From positions 1 through 64,000 of the forward strand of contig NZ_FODY01000003.1 in NCBI RefSeq assembly GCF_900110485.1: a DNA stretch of 64,000 nt, written 5' to 3'. Both the position numbers and the translations under genes were made by a program. Of the stretch, positions 8,669 through 17,445 are shown one piece after another. Origin of the DNA: Propionispora vibrioides (GTDB lineage Bacteria > Bacillota > Negativicutes > Propionisporales > Propionisporaceae). A model generated the notes under the pieces. It ran no database searches and had not been told where the DNA came from. It saw only the letters and a list, made by a program, of their open reading frames with translations. Numbering within the stretch: position 1 is the first letter of the stretch; the number at the start of each line of letters is the position of its first letter.

Positions 8669-9238
8669 TTACGACCACCAGGCCTCGCCCAGCAACCGGT
8701 CAAGGATAATGGCCACAGCCGCCCGCACCGGCAGATGATTGTAATCACAGGGACCGTAAATAGGCTCCAGAATGTAATCAAACTGCTCCATTACTGATTT
8801 TTCAATGCCCCAGCCTGTCCCGAACAATAAGAGACAAGGTTGATCTTCCTCCTGCAGCAGCGTCCGGAGCTTTCGATACGACACCATATTGGAAAATTGG
8901 CGCGCATCGGTAGTTACAATGACCGGCGCTTTGCCTTCTGCAGCCGTAATCTGCTCAACGGCTGCCCGGATATCCGGCACTATGTCCAAAATACTGAAGG
9001 CTTCCCTCCGGTCGGGGTTATACTCGCCGCCATAGCCGGTCTGCCAGTATTCCACGATATCCCTGGCCATTTTGACCTGGCTTTCCACTGGGTGAATGAT
9101 GAAATAACGTGCAATATGATAGGTACGTGATGTCCGGGCAATATCGTGGACATCAAAATTGGTGATGGCCGTTGTCACCACATCATTATTTTTATTATAA
9201 ATAGGATAATGAACCAGTCCTAAGTAAACCCTTGACAT
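8669..9238 (-). CDS. TrmD-linked RNA methyltransferase-like protein
   Basis: A 189-residue protein of the SpoU/TrmD-like (SPOUT fold) group that often lies next to trmD in Clostridia and Negativicutes. The C-terminal half has the knot-like glycine region LLLFGTGWGI and the NHLPVRAAVAIILDRLLGE ending. The N-terminus (VYLGLVHYP) resembles the family start. The ATG at 9238 is preceded by TGGAGG, and the longer frame would run back into trmD. An RNA substrate is assumed from the fold; the modified position is unknown. Confidence 0.75.
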   Translation of the reverse strand: MSRVYLGLVHYPIYNKNNDVVTTAITNFDVHDIARTSRTYHIARYFIIHPVESQVKMARDIVEYWQTGYGGEYNPDRREAFSILDIVPDIRAAVEQITAAEGKAPVIVTTDARQFSNMVSYRKLRTLLQEEDQPCLLLFGTGWGIEKSVMEQFDYILEPIYGPCDYNHLPVRAAVAIILDRLLGEAWWS

Positions 9239-9245
9239 TAGTGCA

Positions 9246-9992
9246 CTAGCCTCCAGACCGTTCTTTCTTGATTTCCTCCAGCAAGGCGGCATCCTCCGCA
9301 TTCAACGGAAAATCCACCAGCAGATCGGGACGCCGTTCCAGCGTGTTTTTCAACGATTGTTTCCGCCGCCATCTGGCTATCTTGGCATGGTCGCCGGAAA
9401 TTAGCACGTCAGGCACCGACCAGCCGCGAAAGTCACGGGGCCGGGTATACTGGGGATATTCGAGCAACCCGCTGTAAAAGGAATCCTGCTCCGCCCCGTC
9501 GCTGGCGCCCAATACACCGGGCAGCATACGGGCCACGGCATCCACGACGACCATGGCCGGCAATTCACCGCCGGTCAGTACATAATCACCGATGGATACG
9601 GCTTCGTCGGCCAGATGCTGGCGCACCCGGTCATCCAGACCCTCATAATGGCCACAGATAAAGACAAGCTGCTCATACCCGGCCAGTTCCCTGGCCTTTT
9701 GCTGGGTAAAAGACTGCCCGCCGGGACACATTAAGATCACCCGGCGCTTATCCGATTCCCGCTCGGCCGTAACGCTTTCGACCGCCAGAAAAACCGGATC
9801 AGGCTTCATCACCATGCCTGCGCCACCGCCAAAGGGATAATCATCAACAATATGATGTTTATCAAAAGCGAAATCGCGGGGATTGGTCACCTGCACCGAA
9901 AGCAGTCCGGCCTCCCGTGCCCGCTTGATGATGCTGTGCCCGAAAGGTCCGGCAAACATGTCGGGAAATAAGGAAATGATATCAATGCGCAT
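9246..9992 (-). CDS. trmD: tRNA (guanine-N1)-methyltransferase
   Basis: TrmD methylates G37 of tRNAs using S-adenosylmethionine, which prevents +1 frameshifting. The start [13 protein letters not shown], the [14 protein letters not shown] stretch and the trefoil-knot region [17 protein letters not shown] are all characteristic. Length of 248 residues is normal. The start codon lies in an ATGATG run overlapping the rimM stop, so either ATG (9992 or 9995) could be used with translational coupling. Confidence 0.97.
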   Translation of the reverse strand: MRIDIISLFPDMFAGPFGHSIIKRAREAGLLSVQVTNPRDFAFDKHHIVDDYPFGGGAGMVMKPDPVFLAVESVTAERESDKRRVILMCPGGQSFTQQKARELAGYEQLVFICGHYEGLDDRVRQHLADEAVSIGDYVLTGGELPAMVVVDAVARMLPGVLGASDGAEQDSFYSGLLEYPQYTRPRDFRGWSVPDVLISGDHAKIARWRRKQSLKNTLERRPDLLVDFPLNAEDAALLEEIKKERSGG

Positions 9993-10498
9993 CATGCTTC
10001 CGCATCCCACTCCTGAAGTTTCACCTTCATTTTTCCGCCCGGCAGGTCGATATCCAGCACTACCCTTTTCAGCGCCGGCACCAGCACCGGCCGCTGCCCT
10101 TCCTGCTCCACGACATACACATCATTGCTGCCCGTGGTAATAATGTCCTTTACCTGCCCCAGAAATTCCCCGTCTTCCGTGAAGACCTCTAAACCGATGA
10201 TCTGGAAATGATAATAATGACCCGTCGGTAACGGTACCAATTCATCAGGTCTAACCTGGATCACCTTATTGCGGAGTGGCTCGGCAGCATTCTTGCTGTC
10301 AATACCTTTTAAGGTAAGCAGTACAAAATGCTTATGATATTTGACACCAAGCACTGGCCATACACTGCCGTCATCCAGCCGGATGGTCTTCATCTGTTCA
10401 AACCGCTCGGGAAAGTCGGTGTCCGGTATAACACGCACTTCACCCCGCACACCGTGCGGGGCAGTAATCTTTCCTATGGAAATCAACTTTTCTGTCAT
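9992..10498 (-). CDS. rimM: 16S rRNA processing protein RimM
   Basis: RimM binds ribosomal protein S19 and helps mature the 30S head domain. The 168-residue protein begins with the [16 protein letters not shown] signature and ends with a PRC-barrel ([20 protein letters not shown]). It lies directly upstream of trmD with a coupled junction. Confidence 0.96.
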   Translation of the reverse strand: MTEKLISIGKITAPHGVRGEVRVIPDTDFPERFEQMKTIRLDDGSVWPVLGVKYHKHFVLLTLKGIDSKNAAEPLRNKVIQVRPDELVPLPTGHYYHFQIIGLEVFTEDGEFLGQVKDIITTGSNDVYVVEQEGQRPVLVPALKRVVLDIDLPGGKMKVKLQEWDAEA

Positions 10499-10509
10499 GC
10501 TTTTTCTTC

Positions 10510-10917
10510 CTACCTGCGGAAGGCGATAACGATCCCGTCTTCAATCAGGATTTCCTCACCAAGTATTTTATGCAAGTCATCACCGATGCCAACTGACACG
10601 GTTCTCTCCAACGTACCCTGGGCAATTTCTGCTCCCAGTTCCAATTGGGCCGTTTCCTTTAGCTTTTCCATCATATGGTTTTTAAATTCAAGACGTTTTT
10701 GACGTTCCGCATCAATCTGCTGACGAATGGCGGTCAATCCCTGCATATCCTGCTTAGCCTGATCGGCTAACGCCCGTTTGGCATGAAACTCCAGTTGTTG
10801 CAATTCCATGTCCACTTTTTTAATATTTTCCTGAATTTCTGCTGCCAAACGCTGTTTGAGATTTTCCGTTACTTTGGCTTTGATCGTGACAGGGCATTTC
10901 AAGCTCATATTTTCCAT
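10510..10917 (-). CDS. ylqD: YlqD family protein
   Basis: A 135-residue protein found between khpA and rimM in many Firmicutes. The middle (about 20-80) is predicted coiled coil, rich in K, E and Q, and the C-terminus is a small beta-type region (SVGIGDDLHKILGEEI). No enzymatic motif is visible. Function is unknown; the conserved position suggests a link to translation or ribosome assembly. Confidence 0.85.
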   Translation of the reverse strand: MENMSLKCPVTIKAKVTENLKQRLAAEIQENIKKVDMELQQLEFHAKRALADQAKQDMQGLTAIRQQIDAERQKRLEFKNHMMEKLKETAQLELGAEIAQGTLERTVSVGIGDDLHKILGEEILIEDGIVIAFRR

Positions 10918-11062
10918 CCCGTTAATCCACCTTTCTTTAGCCCTGTTCTAAAACCCTCCACAACCAGTCTCAGAACAGGCCTCTCTTTTATTGCAAAAGG
11001 CCCATCTGCCAAAGCATTTGACAGTTGAACCTTTCACAACAAAACTCCTGATTATTTATTTT

Positions 11063-11299
11063 CTAAATAATTTCCACTGTTACTTTTTTATTTTCGCGAG
11101 TGGCAGCAGCTTTTACTACGGTGCGTAGTGCCTTAGCTATGCGACCCTGTTTACCAATGACTTTACCCATGTCTTCCGGAGCTACCCTGAGTTCATAAAC
11201 AGTGCCGGTCGCTTCAGCCAACTCCGTCACAGCAACCTGTTCCGGATTTTTCACTAAAGCTTTGGCGATAACTTCAACGAGATCCTTCATAGTTATCAA
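11063..11299 (-). CDS. khpA: KH-domain RNA-binding protein KhpA (YlqC)
   Basis: A 78-residue single KH domain with its GxxG loop as GKQG within [15 protein letters not shown]. KhpA pairs with KhpB/Jag and binds many RNAs; in Gram-positives the pair affects cell elongation and small-RNA networks. The start overlaps the end of rpsP by 4 nt. Confidence 0.95.
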   Translation of the reverse strand: MITMKDLVEVIAKALVKNPEQVAVTELAEATGTVYELRVAPEDMGKVIGKQGRIAKALRTVVKAAATRENKKVTVEII

Positions 11300-11577
11300 G
11301 CCTCTTTCTTAGCACGCTTTATTTCATCCCATTTTTTCATGATGCCAACCGCTTTGAACAAGCTTTTTACCGTATCGGTAGGTTGAGCACCCTGTTGCAG
11401 CCAGCTAATTGCTTTTTCCTCATCCACTTTAATGACTGCCGGTTCAACCGTAGAGTCATAATGTCCCAGAGTTTCAATAAACCGGCCATCACGCGGCGAG
11501 CGAGAGTCAGCCACAACAACGCGATAGAACGGGTTCTTTTTAGCACCCATACGTTTCAAACGAATTTTAACCGCCAT
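11296..11577 (-). CDS. rpsP: 30S ribosomal protein S16
   Basis: S16 assembles early in the 30S subunit. The start [11 protein letters not shown] and the stretches [11 protein letters not shown] and FIETLGHYD are diagnostic. An ATG two codons earlier sits too close to the AGGAGG site, so 11577 is preferred. It follows ffh and precedes khpA in the standard order. Confidence 0.97.
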   Translation of the reverse strand: MAVKIRLKRMGAKKNPFYRVVVADSRSPRDGRFIETLGHYDSTVEPAVIKVDEEKAISWLQQGAQPTDTVKSLFKAVGIMKKWDEIKRAKKEA

Positions 11578-11634
11578 TTCCATTCACCTCCTTTATAGAG
11601 TATCCGAAGCTTGGATACTCACTGTATACATATA

Positions 11635-12984
11635 TTAGCGCATAAAGGGAAGCTTAAAGCCCAGCCCCTTTTTCGCACCTTTTTGCATTTCCTGAAACCG
11701 TTTCATCATCTTCCTGGCCTCGGTAAACTGTTTTAGCAGCCTGTTTACATCCTGTACCCGCGTCCCGCTGCCCAAAGCAATGCGTTTGCGGCGGCTGCCG
11801 TTGATGATGTCCGGCGAACGCCGTTCCTTCTTGGTCATCGAGCGGATAATCGCCTCTACATGGACCAGTTCCTTTTCGTCAAACTCAATATCCTGCAGCT
11901 TTTTCAAATTTCCCATACCGGGCAGCATGCTCAGTATCTGCTCAAAGGAGCCAAGCTTGCGCACCTGCTGCAGCTGCTCGAGAAAATCGTCCAGCGTGAA
12001 CTCTTCCTTGCGCAGCTTCTTTTCCATCGCCTGAGCCTGCTCCAGATCAATGGCACTCTGCGCTTTTTCGATCAGGCTCAACACATCGCCCATGCCGAGA
12101 ATCCGGGACGCCATCCGGTCGGGATGAAAGGTTTCCAAGGCATCCAGCTTTTCGCCCATGCCGACAAACTTAATCGGCCGTCCGGTCACCGCCCGGACCG
12201 ATAAAGCTGCCCCGCCGCGGGCATCGCCGTCAAGTTTGGTCAGAATCACACCGTCAACGCCCAGTTCATTGTTGAAGGACTCGGCCACCGTAACGGCATC
12301 CTGACCCGTCATGGCATCAACCACCAGCAGGATTTCATGGGGTTTGACCTCGCGCTTGATATCTTTCAGTTCTTGCATCAATTCTTCGTTAATATGCAAA
12401 CGGCCGGCCGTATCAATGAGCACCATGTCCCTCGTATGGGCTAAGGCGTACTCCAGTGCCTGTTTAGCGATGTCCACGGGTTTCGTACCCGGTTCGGCGG
12501 CATACACCGGAACATCAAGCTGTTCGCCCAGCACCTGTAATTGCTTGATGGCTGCCGGACGGTAAATATCCGCCGCAACCAGCAATGGGCGCTTGCTCTG
12601 CTTCTTGACCAGCAAATTAGCCAGTTTGGCAACCGTCGTCGTTTTACCGGCCCCCTGCAAGCCTACCATCATCACAATGGTCGGCGGCCGGGAGGCGATG
12701 GCGATACGGCTTTGTGTCCCGCCCATCAGCTCGGTCAGTTCATCGTTGACAATCTTTATGACATGCTGCACCGGTGTAAGGCTGCCCATGACTTCCTGGC
12801 CAATAGCCCGCTCTTTGATTTTGGCAATAAACTCTTTCACTACCTTAAAGTTTACGTCCGCTTCCAGGAGCGCCATCCGGACCTCGCGCATGGCTTCGTT
12901 CACATCCGCCTCGGTCAGTTTGCCCCGGCCGCGCAGTTTTTTAAATGTTTGCTGTAATTTATCGGCTAAGCCTTCAAAAACCAT
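11635..12984 (-). CDS. ffh: signal recognition particle protein Ffh
   Basis: The SRP54 GTPase that binds signal sequences and 4.5S RNA and docks with FtsY (also in this window). Length is 449. The order is N domain (1-90), G domain with GLQGAGKTTT at 108-117 and the DTAGRL motif, then a Met-rich M domain with KRIALGSGTRVQDVNRLL. It is translated two bases after ylxM ends. Confidence 0.97.
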   Translation of the reverse strand: MVFEGLADKLQQTFKKLRGRGKLTEADVNEAMREVRMALLEADVNFKVVKEFIAKIKERAIGQEVMGSLTPVQHVIKIVNDELTELMGGTQSRIAIASRPPTIVMMVGLQGAGKTTTVAKLANLLVKKQSKRPLLVAADIYRPAAIKQLQVLGEQLDVPVYAAEPGTKPVDIAKQALEYALAHTRDMVLIDTAGRLHINEELMQELKDIKREVKPHEILLVVDAMTGQDAVTVAESFNNELGVDGVILTKLDGDARGGAALSVRAVTGRPIKFVGMGEKLDALETFHPDRMASRILGMGDVLSLIEKAQSAIDLEQAQAMEKKLRKEEFTLDDFLEQLQQVRKLGSFEQILSMLPGMGNLKKLQDIEFDEKELVHVEAIIRSMTKKERRSPDIINGSRRKRIALGSGTRVQDVNRLLKQFTEARKMMKRFQEMQKGAKKGLGFKLPFMR

Positions 12985-12985
12985 G

Positions 12986-13345
12986 CTATGCCTCCTTACC
13001 GTAATCCAATAAAAGTTCCAATATATGTAGCGACCGATTTACCGGCTCCAACTGCTTCACTTCATCAGACAGACTGCTGATCAGGCCATACACCTGACTG
13101 ATTGTCTGCTGCTCGTGTTGAAACCGCTCAATCAGCTTAAGTTTAGTTTCATATTCGTCCAGAAGCTGCTCAGCCCGTCGCAAAATGTCATGTACCGCCT
13201 GCCGGGTCACGCCAAGCTGCTCAGCCATCTCCGCCAGCGACAAATCGCTGAGATAATGCATTTCCAGACACTGCCGCTGCTTTTCGGTCAGCAACGCGCC
13301 ATAAAAATCATATAAAAATCCCATGCGCAGCACTTTATCCAGCAT
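12986..13345 (-). CDS. ylxM: YlxM, putative SRP-associated HTH protein
   Basis: A 119-residue sigma-region-4-like helix-turn-helix protein. Stretches such as RQCLEMHYLSDLSLAEMAE and VTRQAVHDILRRAE match the UPF0122 family. It is the first gene of the operon with ffh. A role in SRP function or regulation has been proposed for this family, but direct evidence is limited. Confidence 0.93.
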   Translation of the reverse strand: MLDKVLRMGFLYDFYGALLTEKQRQCLEMHYLSDLSLAEMAEQLGVTRQAVHDILRRAEQLLDEYETKLKLIERFQHEQQTISQVYGLISSLSDEVKQLEPVNRSLHILELLLDYGKEA

Positions 13346-13395
13346 ACTGAAACGATCCCTTCATGCTTTAGGAAGAACGGCTTTTTACTTTTCTA

Positions 13396-13424
13396 AGTAT
13401 ACAGACTGGCACCGGCATTGTCAA
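13396..13424 (-). promoter_or_regulatory. sigma-A promoter for the ylxM-ffh operon
   Basis: On the minus strand TTGACA, a 17-nt spacer and TATACT lie about 50 bp upstream of the ylxM start. This is a near-consensus housekeeping promoter and is the best candidate for starting the long block that runs to comM. Confidence 0.8.
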
Positions 13425-13530
13425 GTATTTTACCTTGTCACTTCTTAAGTATATTTTTGACAAGATAAGATAATATGTACATCTGTTACCGGTTACGAAA
13501 AAGAAACAGCAGGAAATAGCTCGACATAGG

Positions 13531-13560
13531 TTGAGAAAAGGCTTAAAAGCATGGTATTAT
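13531..13560 (+). promoter_or_regulatory. promoter for the molybdate-domain regulator gene
   Basis: TTGAGA, an 18-nt spacer and TATTAT on the plus strand lie 29 bp before the start codon at 13590. An inverted repeat (CTTGTCA...TGACAAG) lies further upstream at about 13434-13464 and could be an operator shared with the divergent ylxM promoter; this is a guess. Confidence 0.6.
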
Positions 13561-13589
13561 ATGTTCATGAGTTTGTGGAGGTATAACAA

Positions 13590-14522
13590 ATGTCCAGCAA
13601 TTTATACAAGCCTGAGGAAGTAGCAAAAATACTTAATATTTCGAGATTTACCGTGTATGGTCTGATTAAGCGCGGCGAATTGCCGGCCTACCGCATTGGA
13701 CGCAGCATGCGTATTGAAAGCGCCGATCTTGAAAACTATAAACGGAAATCGCGCAGCAGCGAGTTATTTACCGGCCATGAGGGGTTACCTGCCGATCCGT
13801 CTGCCCCAGCCCACTATCCGGGCCTTATTATTTGTGGACAAGATGTTATCCTTGATGTACTGTCGGGCCATCTTGAAAAACAAATTCCCGGCGTGCAGTT
13901 TTTGCGGCGCTATGTCGGCAGTATCAGCGGTTTAATTTCGCTTTACAACCGCACCGCTAATATTGCCACAACTCATCTTTGGGACGGAGACAGCGATGAA
14001 TATAACGTGCCTTTTGTCCGCCGCTACTTACCGGGACAAAAAGCCTGTGTTGTCAATTTGGTCTCCCGCGTCGAAGGCTTTTATATCGCTCCCGGCAATC
14101 CCAAAAACATCAAAGACTGGCATGATTTGATCCGGCCCGATATTCGTTTCGTCAATCGCAACCTTGGTGCCGGTGCCAGAGTGCTTTTAGATGAAAAACT
14201 GCGTAAGCTTAATATAGATTCCCGCAACATCCAGGGATATTCCCGTGAGGAATTAAGCCATCTGGCAGTTGCCAGTTGTGTCGCCAGAGGCGAAGCCGAC
14301 GTCGGCCTCGGAACGGAAAAGGCGGCGATGCAGGTCCGTAACATTGAGTTTATCCCACTGCAAAAAGAACGGTATGATCTCGTTATTTTACCGCAGGACA
14401 TCAATCCCCAGCATTTTGAAACCTTGCTTTCCATCTTACGGTCCGATGAATTCCGTAAAGAAGTCATGGGCATGAGCGGCTATGATATTTCTCAGATGGG
14501 TGAAATCATCGCCGAACTGTAA
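13590..14522 (+). CDS. excisionase-HTH regulator with molybdate-binding-protein-like domain
   Basis: A 310-residue one-component regulator. Residues about 5-50 form an excisionase/MerR-like winged HTH (YKPEEVAKILNISRFTVY, then GELPAYRIGRSMRI). From about 75 to the end it matches the periplasmic molybdate-binding-protein-like domain (COG1910 type) also found at the end of some MoeA proteins, with stretches such as FVNRNLGAGARVLLDE and GEADVGLGTEKAA. No signal peptide is present, so the domain acts inside the cell. Proteins of this build are thought to sense molybdate, tungstate or a related ligand. It sits just past the end of the iron-only nitrogenase cluster, an enzyme normally made when Mo is scarce, so control of anf is a reasonable hypothesis. 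The ligand is not shown by sequence. Confidence 0.85.
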   Translation: MSSNLYKPEEVAKILNISRFTVYGLIKRGELPAYRIGRSMRIESADLENYKRKSRSSELFTGHEGLPADPSAPAHYPGLIICGQDVILDVLSGHLEKQIPGVQFLRRYVGSISGLISLYNRTANIATTHLWDGDSDEYNVPFVRRYLPGQKACVVNLVSRVEGFYIAPGNPKNIKDWHDLIRPDIRFVNRNLGAGARVLLDEKLRKLNIDSRNIQGYSREELSHLAVASCVARGEADVGLGTEKAAMQVRNIEFIPLQKERYDLVILPQDINPQHFETLLSILRSDEFRKEVMGMSGYDISQMGEIIAEL

Positions 14523-14540
14523 CCACGGCCAAAGCAATAC

Positions 14541-14586
14541 AGCCCCAAGCAAACGAGGGTATGACCACGTTGCTTGGGGCTTTTTC
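14541..14586 (+). terminator. terminator after the regulator gene
   Basis: AGCCCCAAGCAA and TTGCTTGGGGCT form a strong stem followed by five T residues on the plus strand. It faces the end of nifI2. Confidence 0.85.
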
Positions 14587-14608
14587 TATTGGTTGAATGA
14601 TAATCATT

Positions 14609-15022
14609 TCACCAAATCGCGCTGTCACCTGTTTCGCCGGTCCGTACCCGGATAGCATCGCTCAGCGGCAGGACAAAAATTTTGCCGTCACCGACCTGAT
14701 TATCCGTCCGGTTTACCGCCATAATCGCCTGCACAATCCGGGGAACATCCTCGTCGTGGGCAATGACGTTAAACAATCGCCGCGGAAACAGCCGGACTCC
14801 ATTCAGGAAGGTATCAATCAACAGTTCCGCTTCTTGTTTATCCTTGCTTTTGTTAAGGGCCAGCAATTCCTGTTTGCGGGCTTCGATTACCGCAGGGTCC
14901 TTGACCAGCTTGCCTCTGCCTAGCACCTTGGAGGCGGTAAAACCGGCCACACCGGCTTCAACCAGGGCCCGTTTGGTAGCACTGACCTTGCCCATCCTTA
15001 CCACCGCAATAATTTCTTTCAT
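14609..15022 (-). CDS. nifI2: nitrogen regulatory PII-like protein NifI2
   Basis: A 137-residue PII-type signalling protein. It differs from GlnB/GlnK by the long insert around the T-loop (about 40-75), the hallmark of NifI2 (GlnB2). The C-terminal ATP-binding stretch VGDGKIFVLPLSDAIRVRTGE is intact. In methanogens and some anaerobic bacteria NifI1 and NifI2 form a complex that binds dinitrogenase and blocks it when ammonium is present, in response to 2-oxoglutarate. Here the pair closes the cluster rather than following nifH. A 11-bp gap separates it from nifI1. Confidence 0.88.
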   Translation of the reverse strand: MKEIIAVVRMGKVSATKRALVEAGVAGFTASKVLGRGKLVKDPAVIEARKQELLALNKSKDKQEAELLIDTFLNGVRLFPRRLFNVIAHDEDVPRIVQAIMAVNRTDNQVGDGKIFVLPLSDAIRVRTGETGDSAIW

Positions 15023-15033
15023 AATGCCGCCCC

Positions 15034-15360
15034 CTATAGTCCGGTTTTGCCGCTGGAAATAGTATACACCTCTTCCACCGGTGAGACAAAAATCTTTCCG
15101 TCGCCAAACAATCCCTGATCCCCCGATTTAGCTGTCTGTAGAATGATATTCGCAATTGCCTCCTGGTCTGCGGCGTGGACTACCATAATAATCATCGTCT
15201 TGGGAATTTCATCATAAACCACGCCGGCCAGCTTAATACCTTTCTGCTTCCCCCTGCCGACCACATCCAGTACGGTAGCGGCATTAAAGCCCCCGGCAGC
15301 CAGTTCGTTCAGAACTTCATCTCTTTTTTCAGGTCTGATAATCGCTCTGATCATAATCAT
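15034..15360 (-). CDS. nifI1: nitrogen regulatory PII-like protein NifI1
   Basis: A 108-residue PII-like protein. The start MIRAIIRPEK, the T-loop region GKQKGIKLAGVVYDEIPK and the ending FGDGKIFVSPVEEVYTISSG match NifI1 (GlnB1). It lacks the usual uridylylation tyrosine context of GlnB. An AGGAGG site lies 11 nt upstream of the ATG at 15360. It is separated from nifB by a repeat element that nearly fills the gap, so expression may depend on read-through or on a promoter inside the repeat. Confidence 0.88.
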   Translation of the reverse strand: MIMIRAIIRPEKRDEVLNELAAGGFNAATVLDVVGRGKQKGIKLAGVVYDEIPKTMIIMVVHAADQEAIANIILQTAKSGDQGLFGDGKIFVSPVEEVYTISSGKTGL

Positions 15361-15405
15361 GCTATGCTCATCCTCCTGCTCTCTTTTATTGTGTTATCAT
15401 CGATA

Positions 15406-15574
15406 CTAGGGAACCACTGATTTATTCACACCGCACACCCAAACGGATCTTTTTCCCTCTGGCTGCGTCAGCCACTCTTGAAATAGGGACCGCTATTCCT
15501 GCGGTTTTACTTCCCTGCCATCCGAAAAAATCTCTCACTAGACCGGCAGGCTCATTAAATCAGCGGTTCCCTAG
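15406..15574 (-). repeat. MITE-like repeat, copy 1 (carries the nifB stop codon)
   Basis: The ends are an imperfect inverted repeat, CTAGGGAACCACTGATTTA against TAAATCAGCGGTTCCCTAG. Read on the minus strand it shares its left end (CTGATTTAATGAGCCTG) and right end (GTGAATAAATCAGTG) with copies near 28800 and 59650. It has no open frame. The TAG stop of nifB is the first bases of the element. The element fills most of the nifB-nifI1 gap. Confidence 0.75.
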
Positions 15575-16854
15575 GCAATTCCGGGCGTCCGGGCAGCTTC
15601 CAGTACCTGAAAGGCATGCAGCAAGCCTTCTTCCACACCGGCACAGGATTCTACCACGGCAATGCCCCGTTCCTGCAGACGTTTTTGAGCCTCATAGCCA
15701 ATACGCATGGTCAGTACGGCATCGCAATCGGCAAAATTTTGCACTACAGCAGCCTTTACCGCTTCACTTTCCTCACAGGTGGCCTTCCCGGAACAATACT
15801 TTGCGACATTCCTCGTTTCCAGGAAGGTACTACGGCTGCCGTCAGTCTCATAAATATGAAAAGCTTCGGCATAGCCGTAATGCAAATCAATCATCCTCCT
15901 GTTCCGGGACGTAACGGCTACCTTATAAAGTCCGTGCTTAGACTGACAGTTGCCGGGCAATTCCTTTTTCGCATCCCGGAATTTATAGGACTGGTCCTCA
16001 TTCAAAAGGCCAATGGCATCGGCCCGGCATTGCTGACAGTGCCGCATTTGTGGCAATTCACTCTGACACAGATCCCGCAAAGCTTCCACTTCTTTGCGGC
16101 TGGTCTGAGGAAAATGTCTAAACACGCTGCCCGGTGCCGGAATAAGCGGCATGATATTGGACAACGCCGCGCCCCGCTCCTTTACTGCTTTCACGACCTC
16201 AGGAATGTGACTGCCGTTAATTGCTTTGATCATCACAGTATTGACCTTGACCAAAACACCATTGGCGGCTAACCGTTCAATGCCGGTCAGTTGGTTGTTG
16301 ATTAGAATGTTCGCCGCACTTTCCCCCACGTAATAGTTCCCCTGATAATGGACGTGGTGATAGATGCTCGCGCCAATAGCCGGCTCCAGACAGTTTACCG
16401 TGACCGTTACGTGCCGGATACCCAGCTCCACAATCTCTGGGGCATAGCGCGGCAGCATCAGTCCATTGGTCGACAGACAAAAGATAGTATCCGGTGCGGC
16501 AGCCTTAATCAGTTCAATGCTTTTCCGGACTGCTCTCCAGTTAGCCAGCGCGTCACCCGGTCCGGCAATACCGACTACGCTGAGCTGCGGTAATTCAGCC
16601 TTTACCCTGGTAAACTTGGCCAGCGCTTCTTCCGGTGTCAGTACGGAACTGGTTACGCCGGGCCGGCTTTCATTCACACAGTCGTATTTGCGGTTGCAAT
16701 AGTTGCAACTGATATTACATACCGGCGCCACCGGCAGATGCATTCGGGCAAACTTTTGGTGCGCTTCGAACGAATAGCAGGGATGTTTAGCTGTCTTGGC
16801 TGCCAGTTCCACCGCTTCACCGGACAGATCGGTCTTGGGACATGGCTGCTCCAT
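15571..16854 (-). CDS. nifB: nitrogenase cofactor biosynthesis protein NifB
   Basis: NifB is the radical SAM enzyme that fuses two [4Fe-4S] clusters with an inserted carbide and sulfide to make NifB-co, the precursor of all nitrogenase cofactors including FeFe-co. The start has the HPCYSFEAH signature and the radical SAM cluster C46-x3-C50-x2-C53 in CNISCNYCNRKYDC. The last 100 residues are a NifX-like domain (CDAVLTMRIGYEAQKRL). Length 427 fits the two-domain form. The start is supported by GGAGGGG. The C-terminal residues and stop codon run into repeat copy 1. Being downstream of anfHDGK fits supply of NifB-co to the iron-only enzyme. Confidence 0.96.
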   Translation of the reverse strand: MEQPCPKTDLSGEAVELAAKTAKHPCYSFEAHQKFARMHLPVAPVCNISCNYCNRKYDCVNESRPGVTSSVLTPEEALAKFTRVKAELPQLSVVGIAGPGDALANWRAVRKSIELIKAAAPDTIFCLSTNGLMLPRYAPEIVELGIRHVTVTVNCLEPAIGASIYHHVHYQGNYYVGESAANILINNQLTGIERLAANGVLVKVNTVMIKAINGSHIPEVVKAVKERGAALSNIMPLIPAPGSVFRHFPQTSRKEVEALRDLCQSELPQMRHCQQCRADAIGLLNEDQSYKFRDAKKELPGNCQSKHGLYKVAVTSRNRRMIDLHYGYAEAFHIYETDGSRSTFLETRNVAKYCSGKATCEESEAVKAAVVQNFADCDAVLTMRIGYEAQKRLQERGIAVVESCAGVEEGLLHAFQVLEAARTPGIA

Positions 16855-16914
16855 ATGCTCCCCTCCATTTCCATAATACCTGGCTGACTGCAGTCTTCGT
16901 CAGAACAGGAATTT

Positions 16915-17439
16915 TTACTTAAACAGGTCTTGTCCGGCCACCGGATTTTCCTTTGCGGTGAGTTCTGCCACCTCGATGCCGTAAACCATAACCGTTTTGT
17001 TATCGAAAGATGACCGGTACTGCTCCACAAATTCACCGGTCAATGGACTCTTAAAAAAGCCGGGAAGAAATTTCTCCAACAGCCGGTTCAGGGCTGCCGT
17101 TTTTTCCACTGTGTCCACTACCGGCAAAGCCTTACCAAAGATAACCACGCTCAGATACGCCGTATCACATTTGGCCGGATGAGCGTCAGTCACCGTGCCG
17201 AACTCTTCAAAGACAGTGAAACAAACTGACGGCTGCTTAGCCAGAACGGTATGTTTCCTGCCGCTCCCCATGCCATGGATGTATATCTTGCCGTTCCAAT
17301 ACACATAATTCACCGGTAAAGCATAGGGGATGCCGCTTGAATCGCACATGCTCAGTGTCCCCACCCGCTGTTCGGCTAAGAAGCGTTCGACTTTTTCCTG
17401 ATCATGACAAATTCGCTGAGTATAGCTGATTTGCTCCAT
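16915..17439 (-). CDS. pyridoxamine-5'-phosphate-oxidase-like flavin-binding protein
   Basis: A 174-residue split-barrel protein of the FMN-binding, NimA-like branch. The stretches VGTLSMCDSSGIPYALPVNY and IYIHGMGSGRKH are typical of the flavin site, and the second half has AYLSVVIFGKALPV. It lies in the anf cluster between the amidotransferase and nifB and is probably co-transcribed. In nitrogenase loci such proteins have no defined role; redox protection or electron transfer are guesses. Confidence 0.75.
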   Translation of the reverse strand: MEQISYTQRICHDQEKVERFLAEQRVGTLSMCDSSGIPYALPVNYVYWNGKIYIHGMGSGRKHTVLAKQPSVCFTVFEEFGTVTDAHPAKCDTAYLSVVIFGKALPVVDTVEKTAALNRLLEKFLPGFFKSPLTGEFVEQYRSSFDNKTVMVYGIEVAELTAKENPVAGQDLFK

Positions 17440-17445
17440 CTTTGT

